Of a stretch of DNA of 51,692 bases, positions 43,400 to 51,678 are shown piece after piece; position 1 is the first letter of the stretch; every line of letters begins with the position of its first letter. A model generated the notes under the pieces. The model was given only the letters and a program-made list of their open reading frames with translations. It did not search any database and was not told the origin of the DNA. The stretch is from Deltaproteobacteria bacterium. GTDB lineage: Bacteria; Myxococcota_A; UBA796; UBA2385. The DNA lies in NCBI GenBank assembly GCA_016792625.1, contig JAEUKK010000178.1, forward strand, positions 1-51,692, written 5' to 3'. The position numbers and the translations under genes are program-made.

Positions 43400-44587
43400 G
43401 TGGGGGCAGCGGAGCGGTGGTGGTGGGCGGCGCGGGCCGCCCGGGTGCTGGTGATCGCGGGCGCGGTCGTGACCTGCGCGGCGCTCGCGCTGCAGGGCGC
43501 TCCGGTTGAAGCGGCGCCCGAGGCCGGCGAGGCCAGCCCGACCCGCGGGGGCAAGCTGCCGCGCGGCCAAAAGGCAAAACTCGGGGCCAAAGCCAAGGGC
43601 CCCATGAGCCCCCACGCCAAGGCCAAGGCCAAGCGGGGCGCCCGCGGCCTGCCTGGCCGCGCCCCCCTCGCCGGCGGCGACGACGCGGGCCCGGTCAGCG
43701 GCGCCAAGCTGCAGGCGCTGGTCCGCGGCCAGCGGGTGCGCACGGCCCTGCCCATCGTGTGGGAGAACACCCAAAAGAACCCCGACGACGCCGATCTGCA
43801 CGCCGCGGTGGCCGTGCTCGCCGAGCGCTACGGCGACTGGCCGATGGTGCTGGCCGAGGCCAAGCTCGCGACCGGGAACACGGTGCTGGTGCGCGACCTC
43901 ATCTTGGTGCACGCCGATGGCCTGCGCATGGCTGGCGAGGGGGCCGCGGCGGCCGCGCTGCGCAGCGAGCTCGTGTGGGAGGAGGGCATCACCTCGGACT
44001 TCGCGCGCGTGCACGCGCTCAACGCCCGCGACCTGCGCGAGGCCGGCGACCTGTGGGGGGCCGACCGCGAGCTGCAGCGGGCCGTGTCCTACCTGCCTGA
44101 TGGGCCGATGGTCCTGCACGAGTCGGTCGAGCAGGCCCTCGTGATCGGTGATCTCGAAGAGGCCGAGTTCTTGCTCTGGCGTATCGAGCGCGAGACGGGC
44201 GCGCCGTCGAGCGAGCTCGAGGCGGCCACCCTGCGCTACGGCCTGCTCACCGGCGACAGCTTCGCGCTGGCCGGCAACCAGCGCATGCGCCTGCGCAAGA
44301 CGGTGACCAACACTGAGTTCGCCGCCCTGCGGGTGCTCTCTGAGATTCGGCTCGGCGACGTTGATCCCGCCGTGCCGATCGCCCGGCGCATCAACTACCA
44401 GATGTGGGGCGAGGTCTTCCACCCCGAGATCCGCGTCGCGCTGGCCGCGCTGGCCGTGGCCGAGAACGAGCCCGCCGAGCTCGCCGAGGCCATCGGCGGC
44501 CTCGAGCGCATCTTCCCGCGCAACCCTTGGCTGGTGGCCTGGAAGCAGGTCGAGCCCAGCCTGCGCCCGCCGACCGCGGCCCCCTAA
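43400..44587 (+). CDS. Membrane-anchored TPR-like protein
   Basis: 395 residues. An N-terminal helix (ARVLVIAGAVVTCAALALQ) is a signal or anchor, followed by a Lys/Ala/Gly-rich basic linker (KLPRGQKAKLGAKAKGPM). Then come about seven TPR-like helix pairs (ALPIVWENTQKNPDDADLHAAVAVLAERYGDWPMVLAEAKLA). It is probably a periplasmic scaffold. GTG 43400 has GGGGAG four bases upstream; the earlier frame is antisense to mutH. Its stop overlaps the convergent rhomboid gene by four bases (CTAA). Confidence 0.78.
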   Translation: MGAAERWWWAARAARVLVIAGAVVTCAALALQGAPVEAAPEAGEASPTRGGKLPRGQKAKLGAKAKGPMSPHAKAKAKRGARGLPGRAPLAGGDDAGPVSGAKLQALVRGQRVRTALPIVWENTQKNPDDADLHAAVAVLAERYGDWPMVLAEAKLATGNTVLVRDLILVHADGLRMAGEGAAAAALRSELVWEEGITSDFARVHALNARDLREAGDLWGADRELQRAVSYLPDGPMVLHESVEQALVIGDLEEAEFLLWRIERETGAPSSELEAATLRYGLLTGDSFALAGNQRMRLRKTVTNTEFAALRVLSEIRLGDVDPAVPIARRINYQMWGEVFHPEIRVALAALAVAENEPAELAEAIGGLERIFPRNPWLVAWKQVEPSLRPPTAAP

Positions 44588-46323
44588 GGCCCGCCCGCCG
44601 CCGCCCCGGCAGGCGCGGGGGGCAGGCTGACCGACAAGCCCATGCGGTTGCGGGCCCGGCGCAGCGCGCGGTCATTGGGGCGGCGGGCCCAGGCCTCATC
44701 CAGCGCGGCCACCGCCTCGTCGCGCAGCCCGGCCTGTTCGAGCAGGCTGACCGCTTCGACGATGACCTCGGGCTCTTCGGCCCCCACGCGCAGGGCCTCG
44801 CGGGCCAGGGCCGGCCCGCCGTCGAGGCCGTAGTCGCGCACGGTGCGCAGCTTGCCGAGCCAAGCCGAGGGCGCGCCGGCGAAGATGCCGAGCGCGCGGT
44901 CATACTCGGCGAGGGCAGCCGCGGGCTGGCCCACCTTGTACAGGGCGTCGGCGTAGGTGACCGCCGGCTCGACGCTGCGGGGGTGGGCCGAGACACGCTC
45001 GCGGGCCGCGGCCAGCTCGGGCGGCTCGGGCAGGGTGGCCTCGGCGAGGGCCCGGTCGAAGAGGCCGGCGTAGCGGTCCACTTCGGGGGCGGGCACCGAG
45101 AGCCAGACCCAGTGGATGGTGAGCCCGCGCACCAGCACCAGCGCGTCCATCACGAAGGGGGTCTCGGCGTAGACATAGCGCAGGCGCAGGCGGCGGCCCT
45201 CGACCCCGTCGAGGGTGGCGGGCTGGCGGTCGAGCAGCTCGACCCCCTGGGCCGAGGCCCCGACCCGCTGCAGCAGCTCGTCGGCTGCGGCGTCGGGCCC
45301 GAGCGGGCGCGGGTAGTCGACCCGGCTGCGGCCCAGCGCCGCGTCGTGCACGATCGAGCTCACGCCGCGGTCGCCGATAAAGGTCCAATAGTCGCGCCAG
45401 TACGCGGGCTGGGCGACGGTCCAGCCCTCGCTCTCGACGGCCACGAGCGGGATGGCCCGGGTGCCCGCCACGGCGAGGCCGAGCATCACCGCCCCCATCA
45501 GGCCCAGGCTGAGCCCGCGCACCACGCGGTTGTGGGTGCGGCTGCGCTCGAGGGCCTCGGGCTGCAGCAGCGTGGCCAACACCGCGCCGGTGGCCATGCC
45601 GCCGAGGTGGCTCCAGTTGTCGACCTGGGGATTTTGCAGGCCCGAGAACAAGCTGAGCACCAAGTAGGGGATGAGCGCCCACCCAAAATACCGCCGGGCA
45701 CGCTGGGGAAGGTCGTCCCAGTGCTTCCAGCCCACGACGATCGAGGCGGCGATGAGGCCGAAGACCCCGCCGCTGCTGCCCAGCGACTGCTTGAACGGGC
45801 CAAAGCCCATGCTGAGCAGGCCGCCGACGAAGACGCTGGCGAAGAAGACGACCAGCAGGTTGCGCCGGCCCAGCGAGCGCTCGAGGTGGTAGCCGGTGTA
45901 GGCGAGGAACAGCAGGTTCATCGCGAGGTGGGTCAAGGTGGTCTGCAGCAGGCCATAGGCGAGCAGCCGCCACACCTCTTGGGCCTCGTAGAGCATCGGC
46001 GCCCAGTTGGTCAGGTGCTGCTGCAGCCAGTCGCGGCGCACCGGCACCTGGCTGAGCATGAACAGGCGCACCTGCACGCCGACCAAGAGCGCGGTGATGA
46101 TCGGCACGCCCGGCTCGGTCAGCCGCCGGCGGAAGGCGGCCCGCCCCGGGTCGGCGATCGCCGCCACCAGCTCGAGCTCACCCGCCGGCCGAAAGCTCTC
46201 GCCGGTCACCTCGGGGAAGCGCACCAGCGTGCGCTCGTCGATCTCGCCGTCGAGGATGCGCTGCTCGAAGTCTTCGTACAACATCTGCTGCACGTGGCGG
46301 CCGCGCTTGACCTCGATGAACAC
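44584..46323 (-). CDS. Rhomboid-family intramembrane serine protease with extra domains
   Basis: 579 residues. Residues 1-65 form a small N-terminal domain (MFIEVKRGRHVQQMLYEDFEQRIL) of the type seen before membrane proteins. Residues ~75-290 are a six-helix rhomboid core: HLAMN with His132 and Asn136, the nucleophile Ser184 in GSSGG, and His239 in NWSHLGG. Residues ~330-560 form a soluble periplasmic part ending in TPR-like helices (VTYADALYKVGQPAAALAEYDRAL). It cleaves membrane proteins within the bilayer; substrates are unknown. Start ATG 46323. The large C-terminal extension is unusual for bacterial rhomboids. Confidence 0.88.
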   Translation of the reverse strand: MFIEVKRGRHVQQMLYEDFEQRILDGEIDERTLVRFPEVTGESFRPAGELELVAAIADPGRAAFRRRLTEPGVPIITALLVGVQVRLFMLSQVPVRRDWLQQHLTNWAPMLYEAQEVWRLLAYGLLQTTLTHLAMNLLFLAYTGYHLERSLGRRNLLVVFFASVFVGGLLSMGFGPFKQSLGSSGGVFGLIAASIVVGWKHWDDLPQRARRYFGWALIPYLVLSLFSGLQNPQVDNWSHLGGMATGAVLATLLQPEALERSRTHNRVVRGLSLGLMGAVMLGLAVAGTRAIPLVAVESEGWTVAQPAYWRDYWTFIGDRGVSSIVHDAALGRSRVDYPRPLGPDAAADELLQRVGASAQGVELLDRQPATLDGVEGRRLRLRYVYAETPFVMDALVLVRGLTIHWVWLSVPAPEVDRYAGLFDRALAEATLPEPPELAAARERVSAHPRSVEPAVTYADALYKVGQPAAALAEYDRALGIFAGAPSAWLGKLRTVRDYGLDGGPALAREALRVGAEEPEVIVEAVSLLEQAGLRDEAVAALDEAWARRPNDRALRRARNRMGLSVSLPPAPAGAAAGGP

Positions 46324-46453
46324 GCCGCCCCCTCAGGCCGGTGGGCCCCGGGGGCCCGGTGGCGGCGCGGGCCCACCTCGGGGGAGGGGCAGCGACCGAC
46401 CCCCGCAGGGTAGCCTGTCGGGCGCGCGCGGGGACCGCCGCGCAGGAGCGGCG

Positions 46454-47386
46454 ATGGGCGGAGGGGCAGAGGCCCGCCGGGCGGCCTGGGGCCTGCGGCC
46501 CGAGCTGATGCTGCGGCCGACCGCCGAGGGCGGGCTGCAGCTGCTCGACCCTCTTTTTGAGCAGGTCCACACCCTGAGCCCGGCCCAGGTCGCGGCGCTC
46601 GACGCCGAAGATGCCGCCGCGCACGCCATGCTCGACGAGGCCCTGCTGCGGGCCAGCCCCCTGGTCGACCAGCTGCGCGAGCAGGCCTGGGCCGCCCGCC
46701 TGCGGCCCCGCGCTTTTCCGCCGACGCCCGCGCCCCGCCCGCCGCCCGATCGGGGGGCCTGCGGCCGCCTCGCCGCGGCCTGGCCCGGCGGGGCCTGGGG
46801 GCAGGCCGAGCGCTGGCGCCGCCTCGCCGAAGAGGGCCGCGCCGGCGCGGGCCTGCTGCGCCTCGACGGCCTGCTGCCCGCCGCCGAGGCAGAGGCCCTC
46901 GCCGCCGCCGCTGCAGGGCTGCCCGCCGCCCGCCTCGACACCGCGCGGGTGGCCGGGCACCGCGCCGACCTGCCCGACGACGACCCGTGGCGCGCGCTGC
47001 GAGAGCGCCTGCTCGACGCCGATCTGGTGGGGCTGCTCTCCTCGGCCCTCGGCCGGCCGGCGCCCCGGGGGCCTGCCGCCCTGCACCTCAACGCCTGGGC
47101 GCTGGGCCCCGGCGACCACATGGCCGCCCACGCCGACGGCCCGACCTATGAGCTGACCTTGGTCATCGGCCTCAACCCCGGCTGGGCCGCCGAGGATGGC
47201 GGTGCCATCACCTTCTTCGACCCCGCGCGCCCCGAGGGCGCCCCGGCCCTGCGCTGGCTGCCCCAGGCCGGCGACGCGCTGGTCTTCGCCCCCGCGGCCC
47301 ACACCTGGCACGCGGTCGAGCCGACCCGCCGCCTGCGCCGCACGCTGAGCGGCTGGTGGCTGCGGCCCGCCGAGGGCACGCCATGA
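46454..47386 (+). CDS. 2-oxoglutarate/Fe(II) oxygenase with N-terminal PqqD-like domain
   Basis: 310 residues. The N-terminal ~75 residues (LRPELMLRPTAEGGLQLLDPLFEQVHTLSPAQVAALD) resemble the PqqD peptide-chaperone fold. The C-terminal half is a Fe(II)/2OG dioxygenase of prolyl-hydroxylase type: HAD (His226, Asp228), distal His286 (WHAVEP) and the 2OG-binding Arg in RRTLSGWW. It would hydroxylate a peptide or small substrate delivered by the N-terminal domain; this is inference. ATG 46454 has AGGAG five bases upstream, and a GTAGCC element lies at 46410. Its stop overlaps the next start (ATGA). First gene of a four-gene coupled operon. Confidence 0.75.
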   Translation: MGGGAEARRAAWGLRPELMLRPTAEGGLQLLDPLFEQVHTLSPAQVAALDAEDAAAHAMLDEALLRASPLVDQLREQAWAARLRPRAFPPTPAPRPPPDRGACGRLAAAWPGGAWGQAERWRRLAEEGRAGAGLLRLDGLLPAAEAEALAAAAAGLPAARLDTARVAGHRADLPDDDPWRALRERLLDADLVGLLSSALGRPAPRGPAALHLNAWALGPGDHMAAHADGPTYELTLVIGLNPGWAAEDGGAITFFDPARPEGAPALRWLPQAGDALVFAPAAHTWHAVEPTRRLRRTLSGWWLRPAEGTP

Positions 47387-49014
47387 TCGCGCTGGTGGGC
47401 GGCTGCGGCCTCGAGGCGGTGGCCGAGGCCCTGCGCGCGGCGGGCCAGCCCTGCGCGGTGCTGCCCGACCCCTCGGCGGCCGCCCTGGCTGCCCTCGATC
47501 CGGCCCTGGTCTACGTCGATCCGGTCGATGGGGCCCAGCTCGGCCCGCTGATGGCCGCCGCCCTGGCCGGCCGCCCCCTCGACGCCCTGCGCGCCGCCGC
47601 CGCGGCCCACCGCGACCGCCGGCTCGCCGCCACCGCCGGTCTCCCGCGGCTGGTTCGCGGGCTTCGCCGCCCGCCCATGGGCGCCTTTGGCCTGCTCGAG
47701 GGCCCGCCGCCCGCGCTCACCGCGGCGATCGAGGCCCTGGCCGCGCCGCTGGCCGGCCTGCGCACCCTCGATGTGCAGGGCCTGTGGGCCCGCCACGGGA
47801 TCATCGAAGATGGTGTGCTCTACACCATCGGGCACGGCGAGCCCGACCGCGGGGCCCTGGGCACCTCGCGGCGCACCGGCCAGAGCGCCGCCGAGGTCGA
47901 GGCCGGGGCCCTGGCCGCGGTCTTGGCCGGGCTGCGCGGCCCGCCGCTCAAGCTGCTCGCCGTCGACCTCGACAACACCCTGGTCTACGGCGAGATCGCC
48001 GATCCGGGCTTCTCGACCCGCAACCCGGCCTGGTGCCCCGAAGGTGAGGCGCCGGTGGGGGCGGCCGAGGCCGCGCTGTGGATGGCCCCCCGCGGCCTGC
48101 ACGAGGCGCTGCGGGCCGCCGCCGCCCGCGGCCTGCTGCTGGCCCTGGTCACCCGCAACGACCCCGCCCTGGTGCGCAGGCGTTTCCGCCGCCGCCCGCC
48201 CGAGGCCGGGGGCGTGGGCGCCTGGCTCGAGGCCCTGCTGCTCGATCACACCGACTTCGTGGCCATTGAGGCGAGCTTTGGCCCCAAGTCGGCGGCCATC
48301 CACCGGCTCTGCGCCGGGCTCGGCCTGCACCCCAGCGCGGTGGCCCTGCTCGACGACAGCCCCGCCGAGCGCGCCGAGGTCGAGGCCAACGGCGGGGGCT
48401 GCGCGGCCTGGGACGGCAGCGCCGACGAGCTGCGTGAGCGCCTGTTGACCGGGCTGGGCACCAACGGGCTGCCTGCGCCGAGCGGCATCGACCGGGCCCC
48501 GTCCTACCGCAGCCGGGCGCTCAGCGCCGCGGCGGCGGCCGCCGGCGAAGGCGCCCACCGCGCCTTCTTGATGGGCCTCGAGCTGCGGCTGGAGCTCCGC
48601 CGGGCGACGGCGGGGGATCGGCCGCGGGTGCTCGAGCTGCTCGCGCGCAGCCACCAGCTGCGCCTCACGGGGGATGACGCGCTGCCCGCTGATCTCGGCG
48701 AGGTCTACGTGATGTTCGCCCGCGACCGGCTCGCCGATCACGGCCTCGTCGGCGTGGCCTGGCGCGCCGGGGGGCCCGGGGCCCCCTGGGCCGAGCTGGC
48801 GATGAGCTGCCGCGTGCTGCCCCAGCGCTTGGCGGGCAGCGCGCTGGCCGCCCTGCGCGCGGTGGCGCCGGGCGCGGCGGTGCCCTACCGATCGAACGGC
48901 CGAAACGGCGCTGCAGCGGGCCTCCTCGAGGAGTCAGCGGCGGGGGTCGCCCCCTGGGTGCAGCTCGTGTGGGCCGAGGGCGGGCCGGCGCCCTCCGCCG
49001 AGGCCGCGGAATGA
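47383..49014 (+). CDS. FkbH-like HAD-IIIC phosphatase/GNAT fusion protein
   Basis: 543 residues in three parts: an N-terminal FkbH-type domain (~1-185, with RRPPMGAFGLLEGPPPALTAAIEALA), a HAD-IIIC phosphatase (~190-350, DLDNTLVYG with Asp195, Asp197, Thr199, then LALVTRND, FGPKS and LLDDSPAERAEVEA), and a C-terminal GNAT acyltransferase-like domain (RRATAGDRPRVLELLARSHQLRLTG). FkbH proteins dephosphorylate glyceryl phosphate and load it on acyl-carrier proteins to make glyceryl- or methoxymalonyl units. No carrier protein is in the window. Start at ATG 47383 within an ATGA overlap, stop in an ATGA overlap, so it is synthesised with its neighbours. Confidence 0.85.
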   Translation: MIALVGGCGLEAVAEALRAAGQPCAVLPDPSAAALAALDPALVYVDPVDGAQLGPLMAAALAGRPLDALRAAAAAHRDRRLAATAGLPRLVRGLRRPPMGAFGLLEGPPPALTAAIEALAAPLAGLRTLDVQGLWARHGIIEDGVLYTIGHGEPDRGALGTSRRTGQSAAEVEAGALAAVLAGLRGPPLKLLAVDLDNTLVYGEIADPGFSTRNPAWCPEGEAPVGAAEAALWMAPRGLHEALRAAAARGLLLALVTRNDPALVRRRFRRRPPEAGGVGAWLEALLLDHTDFVAIEASFGPKSAAIHRLCAGLGLHPSAVALLDDSPAERAEVEANGGGCAAWDGSADELRERLLTGLGTNGLPAPSGIDRAPSYRSRALSAAAAAAGEGAHRAFLMGLELRLELRRATAGDRPRVLELLARSHQLRLTGDDALPADLGEVYVMFARDRLADHGLVGVAWRAGGPGAPWAELAMSCRVLPQRLAGSALAALRAVAPGAAVPYRSNGRNGAAAGLLEESAAGVAPWVQLVWAEGGPAPSAEAAE

Positions 49015-49589
49015 GGCGCCTGCTCCTGGGCGCGCTGCTGCTCGCCGGCTGCGGGGGGGCGCCGGTCGCGCCGGCCACGGCCCTCGAGGCCTTCCGCCCC
49101 CTGCACGCGCCCCTCTACGCCGCCGCGGGCCAAGATCGGGCGCCCGAGGCCCTGCACGCGCACCTCGCCGCCCGCCTGCACGGCCCCGCGCTGACCCGCA
49201 CCTACCGCGACCAGGCCGCCCTCGCGCGGCGGGCGCGCGCCGAAGACACCGTGGTGGAGGTCGATTCGCTCCGCTACCTCAGCGTCGAGCCCATCCCGCC
49301 GCCGCCCGACAGCCCGCCCGGGGCGGCCTGGCTGCGGGCCCGCTGGACGGTCAGCGGCACGGTGCGCCACCAGGGCCACGCCCACCAGCGCACCAACCTC
49401 TACGCCGCCGACTACGCCCTCGCCGAGACCGAGAGCGGCCTGCGCATCGTCGATGAGCGCTTGATCGGCCTCGACCGTGTGGCCGGCGGGGCAGGCGGCG
49501 AGGCCTGGGGCCCCGACGGGCGGCCGCGGGCGGCGCGGCCCCTCGACGCGGCGGCCCTGCTCGAGCTGAGCGGCGAGGCCGGGCCATGA
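49011..49589 (+). CDS. Lipoprotein of unknown function in the ATGA-coupled operon
   Basis: 192 residues. Signal MRRLLLGALLLAGC (Cys14). The mature part is a mixed alpha/beta domain (ALEAFRPLHAPLYAAAG, then DTVVEVDSLRYLSVEPIPPPP and WLRARWTVSGTVRHQGHAHQRTNLYAADYALAETESGLRIVDERLI). This looks like an NTF2/SnoaL- or DUF4440-like beta sheet holding a small ligand, but the assignment is tentative. ATG 49011 and the stop both overlap the flanking genes as ATGA. It may hold or deliver the product made by the preceding enzymes to the exporter. Confidence 0.72.
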   Translation: MRRLLLGALLLAGCGGAPVAPATALEAFRPLHAPLYAAAGQDRAPEALHAHLAARLHGPALTRTYRDQAALARRARAEDTVVEVDSLRYLSVEPIPPPPDSPPGAAWLRARWTVSGTVRHQGHAHQRTNLYAADYALAETESGLRIVDERLIGLDRVAGGAGGEAWGPDGRPRAARPLDAAALLELSGEAGP

Positions 49590-51529
49590 CCCCCGCCGTG
49601 CGCTGGGACCGCCTCCGCTTCGGCTACCCTGACCAGCCCCCGCTGCTCGAGCTCGGGCCCTTCTGCTTGCCCGCGGGGGGCGCCGCCGCCGTGCTCGGGC
49701 CGAGCGGGAGCGGCAAGTCGACGCTGCTCTCGCTGGTCGCCGGCCAGCTGCGGCCCAGCGCCGGCCACCTCGAGGTGCTCGGGGGGCCGCCGGGCGGGGC
49801 GGCGCATCGGGTCGGCTGGGTGCTGCAGGGCGCGCCCACCCTCGACGCGCTGGACCTCGTCGAGAACGTGCTGCTGCCGCTGCGCCTGCACCCGGGCCTC
49901 GCGGTCGACGGGGCGGCGCGGGCGCGGGCGCGGGCCCTGCTCGACGAGCTCGGCCTCGGCGCGGCGGCCGGGCGCCGCCCCACGACGCTGTCGGCCGGCG
50001 AGCGCCAGCGCGTGGCCCTGGCCCGCGCGCTGATCAACGACCCGGCGCTGATCTTGGCCGATGAGCCGACCACCGGCCTTGACCCGGCCCGCGCGACCGA
50101 GGCCCTCGCCCTGCTGCGCGGAGCCTGCGCCCGCCGCGGGGCGGCCCTGCTGCTGGTCAGCCACGACCCGGCGGCCAGCGCCGGCCTCTCCCAGCGGGTG
50201 GTCTTGGGTGCGGGCAAGGCCGGAGATGACGCCACCCAGGTCATCTTGGGCGAGAGTATCGACGATGGGCGGGGGGCGGCGCCCCCCGCAACGCCCCCCG
50301 CTGGGCCGGCTGCGGCGCCGGCGCCGGCCGCGCCCCCCGGGGCCGCGGTCCGCGCGGCCGCCGACGCGCTGCGCCTCGGCTGGGCGGGGCTGCGCGCCCA
50401 CCCCGCCCGCAGCCTGAGCTTGGCCGCGGGCCTCGGCCTCGCGATCGGCCTGCCCGCCTGGACCACGCAGGCGGCCTCGGCGGTGCGGGGGATCGCCCTG
50501 GACCGCGCCGGCCAGACCCCGCTGCTGCTCGTGCCCCGCGGCGAGGCGGTCGACGGCGCCCTCGCCGCGCTGCGCCTGCGGCCGGGCCCGCCCCCGCGCC
50601 TGCCCAGCGCGGCGGCCGCCGCCCTGCGCGCCGGGCCCGGCGGCGCCGACGCCACCATCGTGCCCCTGCACCTGCGCCACAGCGCCGACGGGGTGCCGAT
50701 CGTCGGCGCGGGGGCCGAGTACTTCGCCGCCCGCGGCCTGCGGGCGGCGACCGGGCGCACGCCGGGCCTGCTCGGCGAGGTGGTGCTCGGCGCCGCGGTG
50801 GCCGAGGCCCGCGGCTGGGGCCCGGGCGACCGGGTGCGCAGCGACCTGCGCGGCCTCTACGACCTCGCCGGGGCCTACCCCCTGCGGCTGCCGGTGGTGG
50901 GCGTGCTCGCGCCCACCGGCGGGCCCGATGACCACGCCATCTTCACCTCGCTGCACACCGCCTGGGCGCTGGATGGGCACCTGCACGGCCACAGCCCGGC
51001 GGAGCAGGCGCCCCTGCCCGGGGATGACCCCGAGGACGGCAACGTCGAGGCCTCGGCCGCGGTCTTCATGATCCAAGACCTCGACGAGGCCAGCCGCGGG
51101 CGCTTCCACCTGCACGGCGACCCGGGCGCGCTGCCCGTGTCGAGCCTCGCCATCTTCCCCGCAGACGCGGCGGCGACCGACCTGCTGCTCGGCCAGATCG
51201 ACGCGATGGAGGGTGTCGAGGCGGCCGTGCCCCGGGTCGTCGTCGAGGACCTGCTCGCCGTGCTCGAGGTGGCCGCGCGCGGGGTGCGGGCGGCGCTGCT
51301 CGTGGTGGGGGGCGCCGCGGTGGCTTTTGCGGCGCTGGTGGTGCAACTCGGCCTGCAGGCGCGGGCGGCCGAGCGGGCCTTGCTGGCCCGGCTCGGCGCG
51401 AGCCGCCGGCGGATCTTGTTGTTGATTGTTGTGGAGCACACCATTCTTGGGGTTGGGGCCCTGGCCCTGGCCGGGGGCTTGGTTGGCGTGGGGCTCTGGG
51501 CGCTGCGCAGGGCCTTGGGCGCCGGGTGA
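49586..51529 (+). CDS. Fused ABC ATPase/FtsX-like permease, apparently shortened at the C-terminus
   Basis: 647 residues. ATPase domain (1-215) with Walker A GPSGSGKST (38-46), signature LSAGERQ (135-141), Walker B LILADEP (155-161) and switch His193. A membrane span near 275-295 (RSLSLAAGLGLAIGLPAW) is followed by a large periplasmic domain (~300-560) and two spans near 570-635 (LLVVGGAAVAFAALVVQLG and LLLIVVEHTILGVGALALAGG). MacB-like half-transporters move lipoproteins, peptides or siderophores and end in a third such span, absent here. From about 51415 to the stop, codons switch to TTG, GTT, ATT and CTT, unlike the rest. ATG 49586 overlaps the lipoprotein stop (ATGA). MacB/LolE-like is the best description. 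Confidence 0.88.
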   Translation: MTPAVRWDRLRFGYPDQPPLLELGPFCLPAGGAAAVLGPSGSGKSTLLSLVAGQLRPSAGHLEVLGGPPGGAAHRVGWVLQGAPTLDALDLVENVLLPLRLHPGLAVDGAARARARALLDELGLGAAAGRRPTTLSAGERQRVALARALINDPALILADEPTTGLDPARATEALALLRGACARRGAALLLVSHDPAASAGLSQRVVLGAGKAGDDATQVILGESIDDGRGAAPPATPPAGPAAAPAPAAPPGAAVRAAADALRLGWAGLRAHPARSLSLAAGLGLAIGLPAWTTQAASAVRGIALDRAGQTPLLLVPRGEAVDGALAALRLRPGPPPRLPSAAAAALRAGPGGADATIVPLHLRHSADGVPIVGAGAEYFAARGLRAATGRTPGLLGEVVLGAAVAEARGWGPGDRVRSDLRGLYDLAGAYPLRLPVVGVLAPTGGPDDHAIFTSLHTAWALDGHLHGHSPAEQAPLPGDDPEDGNVEASAAVFMIQDLDEASRGRFHLHGDPGALPVSSLAIFPADAAATDLLLGQIDAMEGVEAAVPRVVVEDLLAVLEVAARGVRAALLVVGGAAVAFAALVVQLGLQARAAERALLARLGASRRRILLLIVVEHTILGVGALALAGGLVGVGLWALRRALGAG

Positions 51530-51536
51530 GCGCTGA

Positions 51537-51556
51537 GGGCGCTTGCGCCCGCTTTT
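51537..51556 (+). terminator. Intrinsic terminator after the ABC transporter gene
   Basis: GGGCG pairs with CGCCC around a CTTG loop, then GC and TTTT follow. It lies eight bases after the stop at 51529, so the operon message ends here. Confidence 0.6.
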
Positions 51557-51623
51557 GGCTTGGCGGCTTTGGTTCGCGACGAGGTCGGTTGCGCGGTCTG
51601 ATACCGCTGAGATCGATGATGCC

Positions 51624-51642
51624 GGGGGCGGTCCCCGCCCCC
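51624..51642. repeat. Perfect GC palindrome (repeat-element-like)
   Basis: GGGGGCGG and CCGCCCCC around a TCC loop. It is the first of two adjacent perfect stems in the spacer beyond the ABC gene, typical in style of dispersed GC-rich intergenic repeats. Confidence 0.55.
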
Positions 51643-51653
51643 AGGCCCCCGGG

Positions 51654-51678
51654 CCAAGGGGCCTCCGCGGCCCCTTGG
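51654..51678. repeat. Second perfect palindrome near the right edge
   Basis: CCAAGGGGCC and GGCCCCTTGG around a TCCGC loop, 11 bp after the first palindrome. Outside both, CTTGGCGG (51559-51566) and CCGCCAAG (51684-51691) form a longer-range inverted repeat enclosing the region. Confidence 0.55.
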
